DNA of 52,795 nucleotides from JAYWDA01 sp043747555 (GCA_043747555.1 JAYTOY010000083.1:1-52795); one strand, 5' to 3'; shown: positions 43,530-52,533, counted from the first letter of the stretch. Numbers and translations: made by a program. The notes: generated by a model not told the origin, from the letters alone.

Positions 43530-44492
43530 TTAAAGCTGAAATTGGCGAGTTTCACCCTCTAACAGGACAATAAAATTTGAAATCTTGTTCTGCTGTTTAG
43601 CAATTTCAAGGTCCCGCACCGGAGAGTGAATGCTTTCATCTGTGAGTTGAAATGTTCCGTAGTGCATACCAATAGAAAGCGGCGTTTGTAAATCCTGGTG
43701 GGCTTTAACAGCATCACTCGGATTCATATGCATGTCTTTCATAAACCACCGAGGCTCATAAGCACCAATCGGTAAAAAACTTAAATCGGGAATTCCTAAT
43801 TTTTTACGAATTTCCTCAAAATGGGGGCTGTAACCTGTATCACCTGCCCAAAATAATTTTTTTTCGGAAAATTGCAGATAAAATCCTCCCCATAGTCCTT
43901 CATAATGGTCTGTTAGTCGACGCCCCGACCAATGCTGAGCGGGCGTCAGGGTCACGCTTAAATCCTGAAATGAAAAAGACTGCCACCAATCAAGTTCTTC
44001 AATACGACTGACGTTTTCTTGTTCTAGAATATGCGCATTTCCTAGCGGCACCACAAAGATGGGTTTAAAAATTTTTTCCAACTTTTTTAAGGCTTCAATA
44101 TCCAAATGGTCATAGTGATTATGCGTCACTAGAACTAAATCAATTTTTGGCAGTTTTTCCAAACTTAATCCGGGCTCTCGTACACGCTTGGGCCCGATCA
44201 CCCGACTGGGGCTGACACGTTCCGAAAAAACTGGATCTATCAAAATATTGACAGTCTTTAACTGCAATAAATACGTGGCGTGATTAATAAATGTGGCCGT
44301 CACAGTTTTATGGTCATCAGGTGATTTCGGAGCCGGCAGCGCTTGGTTTTCGACCGATTTTGGCCAAGATTTTCGATTTCTCTCAACCTGCCATTTTAAA
44401 AACTGCCAGAAAGACTTGGCGGCCACAGCTTGAGAGTTAAAGAATTTTTTTCCATCAAAGTGATCTGACTTCAAGTATTGTCGTTTTGCCAT
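43530..44492 (-). CDS. MBL-fold metallohydrolase, NAPE-PLD/UlaG-like
   Basis: The 320-aa protein has the metallo-beta-lactamase zinc motif LVTHNHYDHLD (about 120), then VPLGNAHILE, LTPAQHWSGR, LFWAGDTGYSP and the final MHYGTFQLTDE. The order and the WSGR box are those of the N-acylphosphatidylethanolamine phospholipase-D-like branch, also called L-ascorbate-lactonase-like. No signal peptide is visible. The substrate is unknown. It is divergent from lspA over a 29-base gap, so their promoters must overlap coding sequence. Confidence 0.8.
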   Translation of the reverse strand: MAKRQYLKSDHFDGKKFFNSQAVAAKSFWQFLKWQVERNRKSWPKSVENQALPAPKSPDDHKTVTATFINHATYLLQLKTVNILIDPVFSERVSPSRVIGPKRVREPGLSLEKLPKIDLVLVTHNHYDHLDIEALKKLEKIFKPIFVVPLGNAHILEQENVSRIEELDWWQSFSFQDLSVTLTPAQHWSGRRLTDHYEGLWGGFYLQFSEKKLFWAGDTGYSPHFEEIRKKLGIPDLSFLPIGAYEPRWFMKDMHMNPSDAVKAHQDLQTPLSIGMHYGTFQLTDESIHSPVRDLEIAKQQNKISNFIVLLEGETRQFQL

Positions 44493-44521
44493 GACCCCTA
44501 TTTTATGTTAATTCTGGTTCT

Positions 44522-45034
44522 ATGGCAATTCAAAGGCGTGCAGATCGAGTTCAACTTCAGATTTTTTATGGTTGTTCAATAGTATTGATTCTAGTGGATC
44601 AAGCTACAAAATATTTGGCTCAGCAATCTTTCAGAGGTCAACCTGCGCAAGTCTTTCTTGGAGATCTTTTTCGTTTTGATTATGCCGAAAATCCCGGCGC
44701 CTTTTTAGGGATGGGAGACGGCTTATCAAACCCATTTCGCTTTTGGATTTTTACAATTTTAGTTTTCGTGATGATGCTGGGATTAACCGGACTTTTGCAT
44801 TTAAAAAAATTTTCCCGTCAAGAGGCTTGGGCTTATTCCCTGGTTTTCGCCGGGGGCGTCGGCAACCTGATCGATCGCTCGTTTCGTACCGATGGAAAAG
44901 TGATCGATTTTATGAATATTGGCTTAGGTTCACTTCGTACGGGAATCTTTAATGTGGCTGACATGGCAATTATGCTTGGATTAATCCTCCTCCTTTTTAT
45001 TCGTTCACCAAAAACCACCGAAAAAAGACTTTGA
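44522..45034 (+). CDS. lspA: Lipoprotein signal peptidase
   Basis: The 170-aa inner-membrane protein has four helices and the catalytic Asp pair D118 (AGGVGNLIDR) and D147 (FNVADMAI), plus the box AENPGAFLGMGDG. It cleaves the signal peptide of lipid-modified prolipoproteins, such as the carbonic anhydrase and protease-like lipoproteins in this window. Its stop overlaps the TTG start of the next gene (TTGA). The length is typical. Confidence 0.95.
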   Translation: MAIQRRADRVQLQIFYGCSIVLILVDQATKYLAQQSFRGQPAQVFLGDLFRFDYAENPGAFLGMGDGLSNPFRFWIFTILVFVMMLGLTGLLHLKKFSRQEAWAYSLVFAGGVGNLIDRSFRTDGKVIDFMNIGLGSLRTGIFNVADMAIMLGLILLLFIRSPKTTEKRL

Positions 45035-46224
45035 AAAATCCACTGGCAACTTGGAAACAATTAAATCCCGAAGCTAAAAGGCTCGGTTATATTTCTTTTT
45101 TTGGTGATCTTGCCAGTGAGATGCTTTATCCGATCACACCTATTTTTTTAACAACAGTTGTGGGCGCACCTCCGCAAGTTTTAGGCCTGATCGAGGGGGT
45201 TGCCGATGCGACATCGGCTTGTTTGCAATGGTTTTCGGGACGCTTATCAGACCGCTGGAAAAAAAGAAAACCGTTGATTGTGTTGGGTTATTTTTTCTCA
45301 GCTCTGTCGCGACCATTGATAGGACTTTCTACGCATTGGGGGCATGTTCTTCTTGCCCGAGCGTCCGATCGTTTCGGAAAGGGGCTTCGATCCAGCCCCC
45401 GCGATGCCATGTTAGGTGATCTTTCGACGGTGGAAACTCGCGGCCTCACTTTTGGCTGGCACCGAAGCATGGACACCATGGGTGCCGTGCTGGGACCTCT
45501 GATCGCCCTTAGTTTGCTGCCCTATTTTTCAGATCGACTTCGATGGCTTTATTTATTCGCACTGATCCCTGGGCTGTTAGCTGTGCTCATCGCAAAGTCA
45601 GTGCGCGAACCAACAGTGGCGATTCCTTCTCATAAAAAACCTTTAACTTGGTTGCCCTGGAGAAGTTGGTCCCCTGAATTTCGATATTTTATTCTGAGTT
45701 GGTCTTTTTTTAGCATTGGCAATTGCACCGATTTTTTCCTTCTTTTGAAACTTAAAAACTCAGGTGCGTCCTTGCCTCAAACAATTTTAATTTATTGTTT
45801 TTTTAATTTAACTTATAGCCTTTTGAGTCCTTTTCTTGGCGATCTTTCGGATCGGATGGGCCGAAAAAAAATACTGGTCACTGGTCTTTTTATTTTCAGC
45901 TTCGTTTACGCAGGATTTTCGGTGGCAGTGGAACTTTGGCATTTTATTATTTTGTATGCTTTTTATGGTGCTTACAATGCGGCAACGGAAGGTTTAGCGA
46001 AAGCCTATACTGTGGATTTAATTCCAACAAACTTAAGCGCCTCTGGACTAGGACTTTTTGGGGCGCTGACCGGTTTTTCTGCACTTATTGGAGGACTTCT
46101 AGCCGGACTGATGTGGACTTATTTTGGCTCAGGGGGGCCCATGCTATTAGGAGCTTTTACCGCCTTTTCAGCGGCTCTATTACTGATCGGTTCGAAGAAT
46201 CCGAAGCCCCGGCTGAATTCTTAA
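45031..46224 (+). CDS. MFS transporter
   Basis: The 397-aa protein has 12 hydrophobic segments. Motif A appears twice: SGRLSDRWKKRKPLIVLG after helix 2 and LGDLSDRMGRKKILVTG in the second half. The start SFFGDLASEMLYPITPIFL and the loop ASDRFGKGLRSSPRDAMLGD place it in a group of uncharacterised MFS proteins often next to housekeeping genes. It starts on a TTG overlapping lspA by 4 bases. Its 3' end overlaps the convergent lipoprotein gene by 45 bases. Confidence 0.82.
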   Translation: MKNPLATWKQLNPEAKRLGYISFFGDLASEMLYPITPIFLTTVVGAPPQVLGLIEGVADATSACLQWFSGRLSDRWKKRKPLIVLGYFFSALSRPLIGLSTHWGHVLLARASDRFGKGLRSSPRDAMLGDLSTVETRGLTFGWHRSMDTMGAVLGPLIALSLLPYFSDRLRWLYLFALIPGLLAVLIAKSVREPTVAIPSHKKPLTWLPWRSWSPEFRYFILSWSFFSIGNCTDFFLLLKLKNSGASLPQTILIYCFFNLTYSLLSPFLGDLSDRMGRKKILVTGLFIFSFVYAGFSVAVELWHFIILYAFYGAYNAATEGLAKAYTVDLIPTNLSASGLGLFGALTGFSALIGGLLAGLMWTYFGSGGPMLLGAFTAFSAALLLIGSKNPKPRLNS

Positions 46225-46851
46225 ATCTTCAAACTTTTGCCATCGCACTTCACCTGCAATTTCCCGTAGATAATATTTTTTAAGATCGCGGGGAAGATCC
46301 GTCATCCACCAGTGGATACTGGCCATTGCAGAAACTGCTATTTCACGTCCGATCGGCTTTAGGTTTTCACCATTTGGATCAGACACCACCATAAAAATAT
46401 TGTATCCGGGCTTACCTAACATTGTTTCATCATGCGAACGATCAAATAAGCAATGACCGAATTCGTGGACTAAAAGTTTAAACAAAAAAGATGAGTCTTG
46501 ATGGGCCCGTTGCTCACCCAGATAAGTATCCATCGTGGTTTTCACAATGCCAATATAGCGAGACGAGCGATTTTGACTTTCATGGCAATAAGCTAAAGGG
46601 CCATCCTGTCCAGGGTATTTTGAAACAACGATCACAGGAAAATTCTTGAAGTCTCCTGGCACCCCGACTTGTTCTGCTAATCCTTGAATCTCAGCCTTAA
46701 CGGCTTCAATATCTTTCCGATCTCGATCCGTTGAGATATCAGCAGGGCGTTCAACGTTAGCTGAACTATCGGGCGTTGGTGCACAAGACAACAAGAAGCC
46801 ACTTAAAACAATAACACTTAGCCAAAATGTGCGACCAACGACTGACTTCAT
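46180..46851 (-). CDS. Lipoprotein with a zinc-protease-like HExxH motif
   Basis: The 223-aa protein has a clear lipoprotein signal (VIVLSGFLLSC, Cys about residue 23) and a possible zincin site LVHEFGHCLFDRSH, where HEFGH plus a third His seven residues after the second resembles metalloprotease active sites but with one more residue than the metzincin HExxHxxGxxH. A long peptide-binding domain is absent, so it may be a small, atypical peptidase or a non-catalytic relative. It is transcribed alone and its 3' end overlaps the MFS gene. Confidence 0.65.
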   Translation of the reverse strand: MKSVVGRTFWLSVIVLSGFLLSCAPTPDSSANVERPADISTDRDRKDIEAVKAEIQGLAEQVGVPGDFKNFPVIVVSKYPGQDGPLAYCHESQNRSSRYIGIVKTTMDTYLGEQRAHQDSSFLFKLLVHEFGHCLFDRSHDETMLGKPGYNIFMVVSDPNGENLKPIGREIAVSAMASIHWWMTDLPRDLKKYYLREIAGEVRWQKFEDLRIQPGLRILRTDQ

Positions 46852-47024
46852 AATCTAAAGCTATCATTTTGAAAAAAAGAGAACAGATCAAACTTAAATT
46901 GTTACGAAGATATCCAAACCGCTTTTCCCATTATAGATTTCTAATGATCTGCATTAGGACCCTCCAGGGTGGGGTTTTAACCTTGCTTTATGTTATCTGA
47001 TCCTCTTTGATCAAAGGAATCTGC

Positions 47025-48497
47025 ATGAAAACAAGTCTTCTCTTTGTCCGTAAAATTCAGGATCACCTGGTTTGGATTGTCTTTTTCCTAGCCCTTTTTG
47101 TCGCATTAATTTTTCCTATTCAAGACGGCGACTTATTTTTTTACTTGAGCACGGGTCGCTTAATTTTAGAAACTGGTAACTTACCCGCTTTGGATCCCTT
47201 TTTATTTAGTTTCAAAGACTGGCATGTTCACCATGAGTGGCTATCTTATTTATTTTTTTACGGTTCCTATAATTTGGGCGGCTATGCGGGCGTAATTATT
47301 TTAAAGGCCCTCCTATGGATGTCGGCCTTTGCTGGAATCCTTTTTTGCGCTCGACGTTGGAAAATTCAAGACGGCCTGACTTGCTCAATTTTTATTTTGC
47401 TGGCTATCACCTGTAGCCACCGCTTTGTCGAGCGAGCGTCTCTGTTCTCAGACCTATTGCTTACTTTACTAACAGCTATTTTACTGGGGCCAAAGCTTCC
47501 ACCGCGCCAAGTTCAATGGCTTTTTCCAATCATTTTTATTTTTTGGGTGAACACCCATGCCGGTTTTCCGACAGGGCTTTTTTTATTGTCTGCCTATGTG
47601 GCCTTACAAGGAACCAGTTCGCCGCGATGGCTATGGCGCACTTTAATTTTTTCTTATCTAGCGTGCCTTTTAAATCCTCATGTTTTAGAAGGGGCTCTGT
47701 ATCCCTTTAAGACTATTTTTAAGCCCGAATGGGCCATTTATCGCAGCATGAATACTGAATGGCTGCCTACTTTTCAAAGTGCTTTCCTAGGGACTTGGGA
47801 AGTTAAATCTTTGATCCTTCTTATTGTTGTCAGCAGCGTCCTAGTGGCTTACCGTTTATGGCAAGCGCCTCGACAAAATCTTTTTATCCTTTTTGTATTT
47901 ATCTTGAACCTTTTCTTAGCTCAAAATGCCAGTCGCTTTATGTGCACCAGTGCGCTGGGGTTTAGTTTAGTGATTTTGGCAACTCTGCGCTCGATTGGTT
48001 GGAAAGCACCGAACTGGTTTGAGCAAAGTTCTAAATTGCTCTACAGCATCGGCTTTACAGGGATCCTTATTTGGGTTCTAAATTTTGGTTACCGACCGGC
48101 CTCCGGGTCGCGAGAATTTGGCTTTGGTATCGACCTGCCAAGTTTTCCATCTAAGGCCGTTGAATATATTAAGGCGAATCAACTCAAGGGACATTTTTTT
48201 AATCAGTATGAATGGGGTTCATATTTGATTTGGACATTAGCAGTTAAGGACAGTCTTTTCATTCACAGCCATATTGACAATCCACTTTATTTTAAAAACG
48301 ACTATTACGGAATGTCACGATCACAGGACTTTTTTGATCAGGCCATCAAAAAATACAATATCAATTATTTTATTCTGGAGCGAAGTCGCCTGGCGACAAA
48401 CCCGCCGCCAGCAATTTTAGTTTTTCTTAACCGTTTCAAACTCATCTACGATGATGGCCTCACCGTTATTTTTCAAACTAACGAGGAGCCACATTGA
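47025..48497 (+). CDS. Large polytopic membrane protein, GT-C-like
   Basis: ATG 47025, behind AAAGGA, gives 490 aa. About ten hydrophobic helices are visible. After helix 1 it has FPIQDGDLFFYLSTGRLILE and LPALDPFLFSF with HHEWLSYLFFY, a pattern I know from uncharacterised polyprenyl-sugar-transferase-like membrane proteins. The last 120 residues are soluble with an EWGSYLIW region and may be periplasmic. Substrate unknown. A short secreted Cys-repeat gene follows 73 bases later. Confidence 0.6.
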   Translation: MKTSLLFVRKIQDHLVWIVFFLALFVALIFPIQDGDLFFYLSTGRLILETGNLPALDPFLFSFKDWHVHHEWLSYLFFYGSYNLGGYAGVIILKALLWMSAFAGILFCARRWKIQDGLTCSIFILLAITCSHRFVERASLFSDLLLTLLTAILLGPKLPPRQVQWLFPIIFIFWVNTHAGFPTGLFLLSAYVALQGTSSPRWLWRTLIFSYLACLLNPHVLEGALYPFKTIFKPEWAIYRSMNTEWLPTFQSAFLGTWEVKSLILLIVVSSVLVAYRLWQAPRQNLFILFVFILNLFLAQNASRFMCTSALGFSLVILATLRSIGWKAPNWFEQSSKLLYSIGFTGILIWVLNFGYRPASGSREFGFGIDLPSFPSKAVEYIKANQLKGHFFNQYEWGSYLIWTLAVKDSLFIHSHIDNPLYFKNDYYGMSRSQDFFDQAIKKYNINYFILERSRLATNPPPAILVFLNRFKLIYDDGLTVIFQTNEEPH

Positions 48498-48570
48498 CAC
48501 TTTACAGTTTGGCTTAGGACTTGCAAAAGTGGCCCTTGGGGATTTACAAATTAACTTAAGGAGAAATTTT

Positions 48571-49059
48571 ATGAAAGCATTTGGTTTGTTGATGATTGGC
48601 TTTGTATTTTCGTTTCAAGCCTACGCAGATTTAAGTGATCAGCTGCGGGCCTGCCAAAGGCAGTGCGCACCTGGGTGTCGTGACCTTGCCGAAGAGGTTT
48701 CTAGAACTGCGCATGAAATTCTTGATGACTGTAGCAACGGCGGCGCTGACAGAGTTGGAGTTATTCAAGCCTGCAGCAATACTTTTTTCTCCTCAGCAGA
48801 TCAGCAACAATGCATTCGCACAGCACGGTCAGCAGAGGTGGTTCAAGCCTGCAGCAACACCTTTTTTAGTAACACCGAGAAAATGACCTGCCTTGGAACG
48901 GCGCGGTCAGGGGCGATCCTGCAAGCTTGTTCAAACGCATTTTTCTCGACCGCCGACAAAATGACTTGCCTTGAGCGAGCTCGAAGCGAGGCTGTCGTGC
49001 GTGAATGTTCCAATCGGTTTTTTAGCACTAAAGACAAATTGGATTGTATCGGATCCTAG
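48571..49059 (+). CDS. Secreted Cys-rich repeat protein
   Basis: ATG 48571, behind AAGGAG, gives 162 aa. A signal peptide (MKAFGLLMIGFVFSFQAYA) ends before DLSD. A first segment (28-56) holds the Cys cluster ACQRQCAPGCRDL and DDCSN. Residues 64-162 are four tandem 26-residue units with the core ACSNTFFS..D....C...ARS, two Cys per unit 13 apart; the last is cut to 21. The fixed Cys spacing suggests one disulfide or a metal pair per unit in the periplasm. No known family recognised. Frames starting at 48451 would run into the previous gene and lack a signal peptide. Confidence 0.75.
   Translation: MKAFGLLMIGFVFSFQAYADLSDQLRACQRQCAPGCRDLAEEVSRTAHEILDDCSNGGADRVGVIQACSNTFFSSADQQQCIRTARSAEVVQACSNTFFSNTEKMTCLGTARSGAILQACSNAFFSTADKMTCLERARSEAVVRECSNRFFSTKDKLDCIGS
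48760..49056 (+). repeat. Four tandem 78-bp coding repeats
   Basis: The 78-base units encode the 26-residue repeats of the secreted Cys-rich protein: units begin at about 48760, 48838, 48916 and 48994, the last shortened. Identity is higher in protein than in DNA, which suggests selection on the repeat. Confidence 0.7.
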
Positions 49060-49066
49060 GGGCCTT

Positions 49067-50512
49067 TTAATGGGCCTGGACTAATTTTTCGTCGGCCATT
49101 TTATAAAACTCTTCTAAGCGTGTTCGAACAGCTTTATTTTTATACATTGACCTGCCACTGAGGCTTAACCCGTCCGTGGCTTGCATCTGCATTAATGAAA
49201 GCGCGATCATTCCTTGATTCAAAGAAATTTGCGCTGGCACGACTTGGCCTTTTCCATGACCTTTGACCTCAAGGGCCTCCATCCAACCCATTCCGGAACG
49301 ATAAAATAAATCTTCTCCTGATTTGAAATTTTTCATTTCAGAAAAAAGTGGAATGAGCTCATTGGGACTTGATGTCGCTGCCATCATCAAAGCGTAAGGT
49401 GAAAAAGTGCTATCCCAATTTTTCCTTAATTTCAAATCGATTAAATCTCTATTATCTGAACTGACCAGCTTCTTGTTTCCAGCTTTATCCTTGTAAGTAG
49501 GCTGATGAGAATTCTCGGCCAGCGCAGCCCGAACCGCAGAGTGAGCCGCGGGGACATTCAAGCCACGGCGCTGCCCTTCGGCCACCATATATTGGCCAGC
49601 CGACTTATAAAAACTATTAAATTCAGGTGAGTATAATTCTTCACTGATAAAAATCTTAGGAAAAAAAAGCTGAAAGGCAGAACCATCCCACAGCTTAAGG
49701 ATTCGGCCTTGTGGGGATTTATAAACTTCTGCTTTTAAAGATGACAAAGATTTTTTTACAAAACCCACTTCATTTTTTTGGCTTTTAAAAAGGCTCAGAG
49801 CCCATCCGGCTCCATATAATGAACGTGCCTCAGAACCTAGGTTTGCAAAATTATAAGCTTCGCGGACCCAACGGCCATCCTCATATTTTAAATTGCCACC
49901 AATCAGGCCCGAGCTTGCATCGTAATAGACAGAAAAATTCATTCGATCAAACAGGCGCCCTGCCCGAAGCCCCAGTTGACTTTTTGGAAAGTTTTCTTTT
50001 ACGGTCCATAAGGCGATGGCCAGATGAAGGTTATCAATGGATGAAACACTTGCGTCTTTCACCCTTGTTTGTGAATCCGTGGAATATCGAGTGAAAAATA
50101 GACCCGTGTCCTGGTGAAAAGAAACATTTTCTAAAACGGAAAGTACTTGTGAGATATTCTTTTCAGCGAGAACGGCATTTCCAGATTTTCTGTTGTTTCC
50201 TAAAATCAGCTCGGCCTGAATCAAAAGGTCGACGGCAATATTTGTGGGCGAGGTATCAGGATTAAGGGTTTGAACTTGAAAGTTATGCGATCCCTTGGCT
50301 TCGATCCAGACCGTATCCATCACCAACCCATTGTCACCTCGTAATTTTTCAAAACCCTTTAAAGTGTCTCCTAAGAAATTTTGAATCTCTGTATTAACTG
50401 AATTCGAGAATCCAAAGACTTGCTCGCAGCGACCGCCAACTTGAGCTTGGGCACTGAATGCGACAAGAACTATTAAAGCTTGAATTTGAATTTGTTTGCG
50501 GATAAATCTCAT
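49067..50512 (-). CDS. Exported toroid-fold (glycoamylase-like) protein
   Basis: ATG 50512 gives 481 aa with a signal peptide (MRFIRKQIQIQALIVLVAFS, cleavage after AQA). The body reads as a repeated alpha-hairpin fold: SPTNIAVDLLIQAELILGN, DTGLFFTRYSTDSQTRVKDA, SVSSIDNLHLAIALW and YGAGWALSLFK. These resemble the glycoamylase-like domains of cyclic beta-1,2-glucan enzymes (GH144-type), which cut or hold glucans. The catalytic acids are not certain from motifs alone. It would act in the periplasm or outside. Convergent with the Cys-repeat gene (7-base gap) and divergent from the SelO-like gene. Confidence 0.55.
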   Translation of the reverse strand: MRFIRKQIQIQALIVLVAFSAQAQVGGRCEQVFGFSNSVNTEIQNFLGDTLKGFEKLRGDNGLVMDTVWIEAKGSHNFQVQTLNPDTSPTNIAVDLLIQAELILGNNRKSGNAVLAEKNISQVLSVLENVSFHQDTGLFFTRYSTDSQTRVKDASVSSIDNLHLAIALWTVKENFPKSQLGLRAGRLFDRMNFSVYYDASSGLIGGNLKYEDGRWVREAYNFANLGSEARSLYGAGWALSLFKSQKNEVGFVKKSLSSLKAEVYKSPQGRILKLWDGSAFQLFFPKIFISEELYSPEFNSFYKSAGQYMVAEGQRRGLNVPAAHSAVRAALAENSHQPTYKDKAGNKKLVSSDNRDLIDLKLRKNWDSTFSPYALMMAATSSPNELIPLFSEMKNFKSGEDLFYRSGMGWMEALEVKGHGKGQVVPAQISLNQGMIALSLMQMQATDGLSLSGRSMYKNKAVRTRLEEFYKMADEKLVQAH

Positions 50513-50635
50513 ACTTAATAGATAAGCAAGTTGTATGCCCCACAACACTGTTTTAAAGCGAACTTATGCGTTCTGATCAGTGCACCCGTTTAATAAACTA
50601 GATAGTGTTGAACATAAAGTGGCACAGGCTCGTTG

Positions 50636-50650
50636 TGTAGACTGTCTACA
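50636..50650. promoter_or_regulatory. 15-bp palindrome between two divergent exported-protein genes
   Basis: TGTAGAC-T-GTCTACA is a perfect inverted repeat of 7 bp around one base, in the 197-bp divergent gap, 60 bases before the SelO-like ATG. The shape suits a dimeric repressor or activator site. No regulator gene is adjacent. Confidence 0.5.
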
Positions 50651-50709
50651 TGGATTCAGTTCGACTTTAATGGCATTTCCCATGGAACTGGTTTTGCTTT
50701 TCTCTGAGT

Positions 50710-52533
50710 ATGACAAAAATACTTAAGGCCTCCTTATTTCGACCCACTTTGATGACTTTGCTAGCTGCGATAGCACTGTTTACTGAGGCCAGTTTTGCCG
50801 GACCAGTGAATGAAAAATTCTTAGGTAGCCAAAGTTATATTCCCGTTATGACTCAAAAACTTGAAAAACCAAAACTTGTCTATGCTGATCTGCCCCAAGA
50901 AAAGTTGTCTTTCAGTGATCAATCTTTTTTGCTCAATAAATGGGGCTGGGCGGTCAGAACTCCCAATGAACCTGCAAGCGCCTACCTTCAAGAATTTCGT
51001 GCTCATAGTGCCAGTTTTTATGGTGGTAACGGCATGAATGGGAATATTGGCGACGGCCGCACCTCTGTTGAAGGAGACGAAAATTTCAAAGGCATCGGTC
51101 CGACCGGAATGGTAAATCCCCACACCGAAGAAGGTCATAATAGCGGCACCTTAAAAATTGATCACGCGGTCTTAGAAGCCGTTTGGAGTAAGTTACTTGA
51201 TTTAGAGCTTCCCTACGGCGCCAACCGAGTGCGTGGCATTCTGGGCACCAACACCATTGAAGACCGAGACGGATATCCCGGTCTGCGAGTTATCATCGTC
51301 CGCGACGATTTTTTGCGACCAGCCCATTTTATTACCAATGAAACTTCAGCCAAAGTGGACCGCACACAAGCTGATAACGAGCGCGTTCGTCTTGCTATTT
51401 TAAACCTTCCCGAGGCCCTGCCGCAAGCAGCGAACACGGTCCGACCTATCAATCGCTCAACAAAATTAAATTTAGGCTTGCGGGAATTTATCGACCGTTT
51501 CGCGATCCAAACAGCTTATGCCTGGAGCCACAGTATGTATCACGGTGCCATGAGCCCCTCAAACGTCACCTTAGCCGGTGGCGCCGCAGACTTTGGAACT
51601 TTTCAAGCTTTAGGTGGCTACCCGTCAGTCCAGCTTCTTTGTGATTGCGCTCCGAATGGCGATTTTAGCGAAGAACTGCAAGTCTTAAAAGAATTCCACG
51701 AAGCTTTAGCTGCCCATGCACCCGCTGCATGGCAACCAGCCATTGGAACTTTTTCCGATTGGACCCAGCGCTTTAAACAAAGTTACCAGCAAAGGGCTGC
51801 TAAAGAAATGTTGCTATTAAGTGGTGCTTTCCCAGAGCTGGTTGATCGCTTAGAAAAAACTTCTGAAGCAAAAAATTTATCGCAGACGCTGCTTCAATTA
51901 GCAAAGGCCGGAAACGAAGAAATCCTGCAAACTTGGATTAAGCCTTTAACTTTTGAAAGTGGCACTTACAGTCTTCCACGAATATTAGAAGCCTTAGCCA
52001 AAACAAACTTGAATGAACGCGACCTTGAGCAAGCGCTACAATCAGAAATCGCCGACACCATATTACGAAGTCAGCTGGCAAAAGCTTATAATGAGTATTA
52101 CAAAAAAATGAATATCTTATCTTTAAATCAAGGCATTAAAATTGAAAATTCTCAAGCGTACCGGTTGGAAGCTGTCAAAATTCGCAATCAAAAAATGACG
52201 GACCTTTTTCGAACTGCAAAGTTACAAAAGCAGCTGAACTCAGTGGTTAAAAATTATACGAAAAATGGCGACCCAGCAGTCATCCGTCGCTTTATCGAAC
52301 AAAAAGTAAATGTCTCGCGCAGAAATTTTAAAGATGCAGCCCCCTTCACCGTCGTCAGCCAACAAACGCTGAACGAAAACACCGGACGCATCACCCGCAA
52401 AGTGTATAACGCAAGACTTGGACGCTTCACAAAAGAACAAAGCATCGAAGTCACGCCGCTAGAAACATCCTTGCGGCAAGAAACAAACGCCTACCGCCAC
52501 TTAACATGCGAAGGCGTTTTTTTGGCGATTTAA
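50710..52533 (+). CDS. Exported SelO-like protein (pseudokinase AMPylase fold)
   Basis: The 607-aa protein has a signal peptide (FRPTLMTLLAAIALFTEASFA). The following domain keeps the SelO order: GNIGDGRTS (114-117 GDGR), FKGIGPTG (K127, in place of LKGAGPTP), then VRGILGTNTIED, RVIIVRDDFLRPAHF and the active-site box HGAMSPSNVTLAGGAADFGTF with N285 and D294. In SelO the Asn and Asp are also nine residues apart. SelO enzymes transfer AMP to Ser, Thr or Tyr. Cytoplasmic and mitochondrial SelO have no Sec signal; this one does. Helical C-terminal half (about 340-607) is unlike typical SelO. Function is inferred from motifs. Confidence 0.65.
   Translation: MTKILKASLFRPTLMTLLAAIALFTEASFAGPVNEKFLGSQSYIPVMTQKLEKPKLVYADLPQEKLSFSDQSFLLNKWGWAVRTPNEPASAYLQEFRAHSASFYGGNGMNGNIGDGRTSVEGDENFKGIGPTGMVNPHTEEGHNSGTLKIDHAVLEAVWSKLLDLELPYGANRVRGILGTNTIEDRDGYPGLRVIIVRDDFLRPAHFITNETSAKVDRTQADNERVRLAILNLPEALPQAANTVRPINRSTKLNLGLREFIDRFAIQTAYAWSHSMYHGAMSPSNVTLAGGAADFGTFQALGGYPSVQLLCDCAPNGDFSEELQVLKEFHEALAAHAPAAWQPAIGTFSDWTQRFKQSYQQRAAKEMLLLSGAFPELVDRLEKTSEAKNLSQTLLQLAKAGNEEILQTWIKPLTFESGTYSLPRILEALAKTNLNERDLEQALQSEIADTILRSQLAKAYNEYYKKMNILSLNQGIKIENSQAYRLEAVKIRNQKMTDLFRTAKLQKQLNSVVKNYTKNGDPAVIRRFIEQKVNVSRRNFKDAAPFTVVSQQTLNENTGRITRKVYNARLGRFTKEQSIEVTPLETSLRQETNAYRHLTCEGVFLAI
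52486..52523 (+). terminator. Intrinsic terminator inside the 3' end of the SelO-like gene
   Basis: AACGCCT (52486-52492) pairs with AGGCGTT (52512-52518), and seven T's follow (52517-52523), ten bases before the stop codon. The final residues of the protein are thus encoded by the terminator hairpin. Confidence 0.6.

Noticed and set aside
48451..48570. Longer start for the Cys-repeat protein
   Set aside because: It would overlap the upstream gene and bury the signal peptide; the ATG at 48571 has a good ribosome-binding site.
50620..50640. Possible sigma-54 promoter (TGGCAC ... TTG) before the SelO-like gene
   Set aside because: The TTG lies two bases too far from TGGCAC for the -24/-12 spacing.
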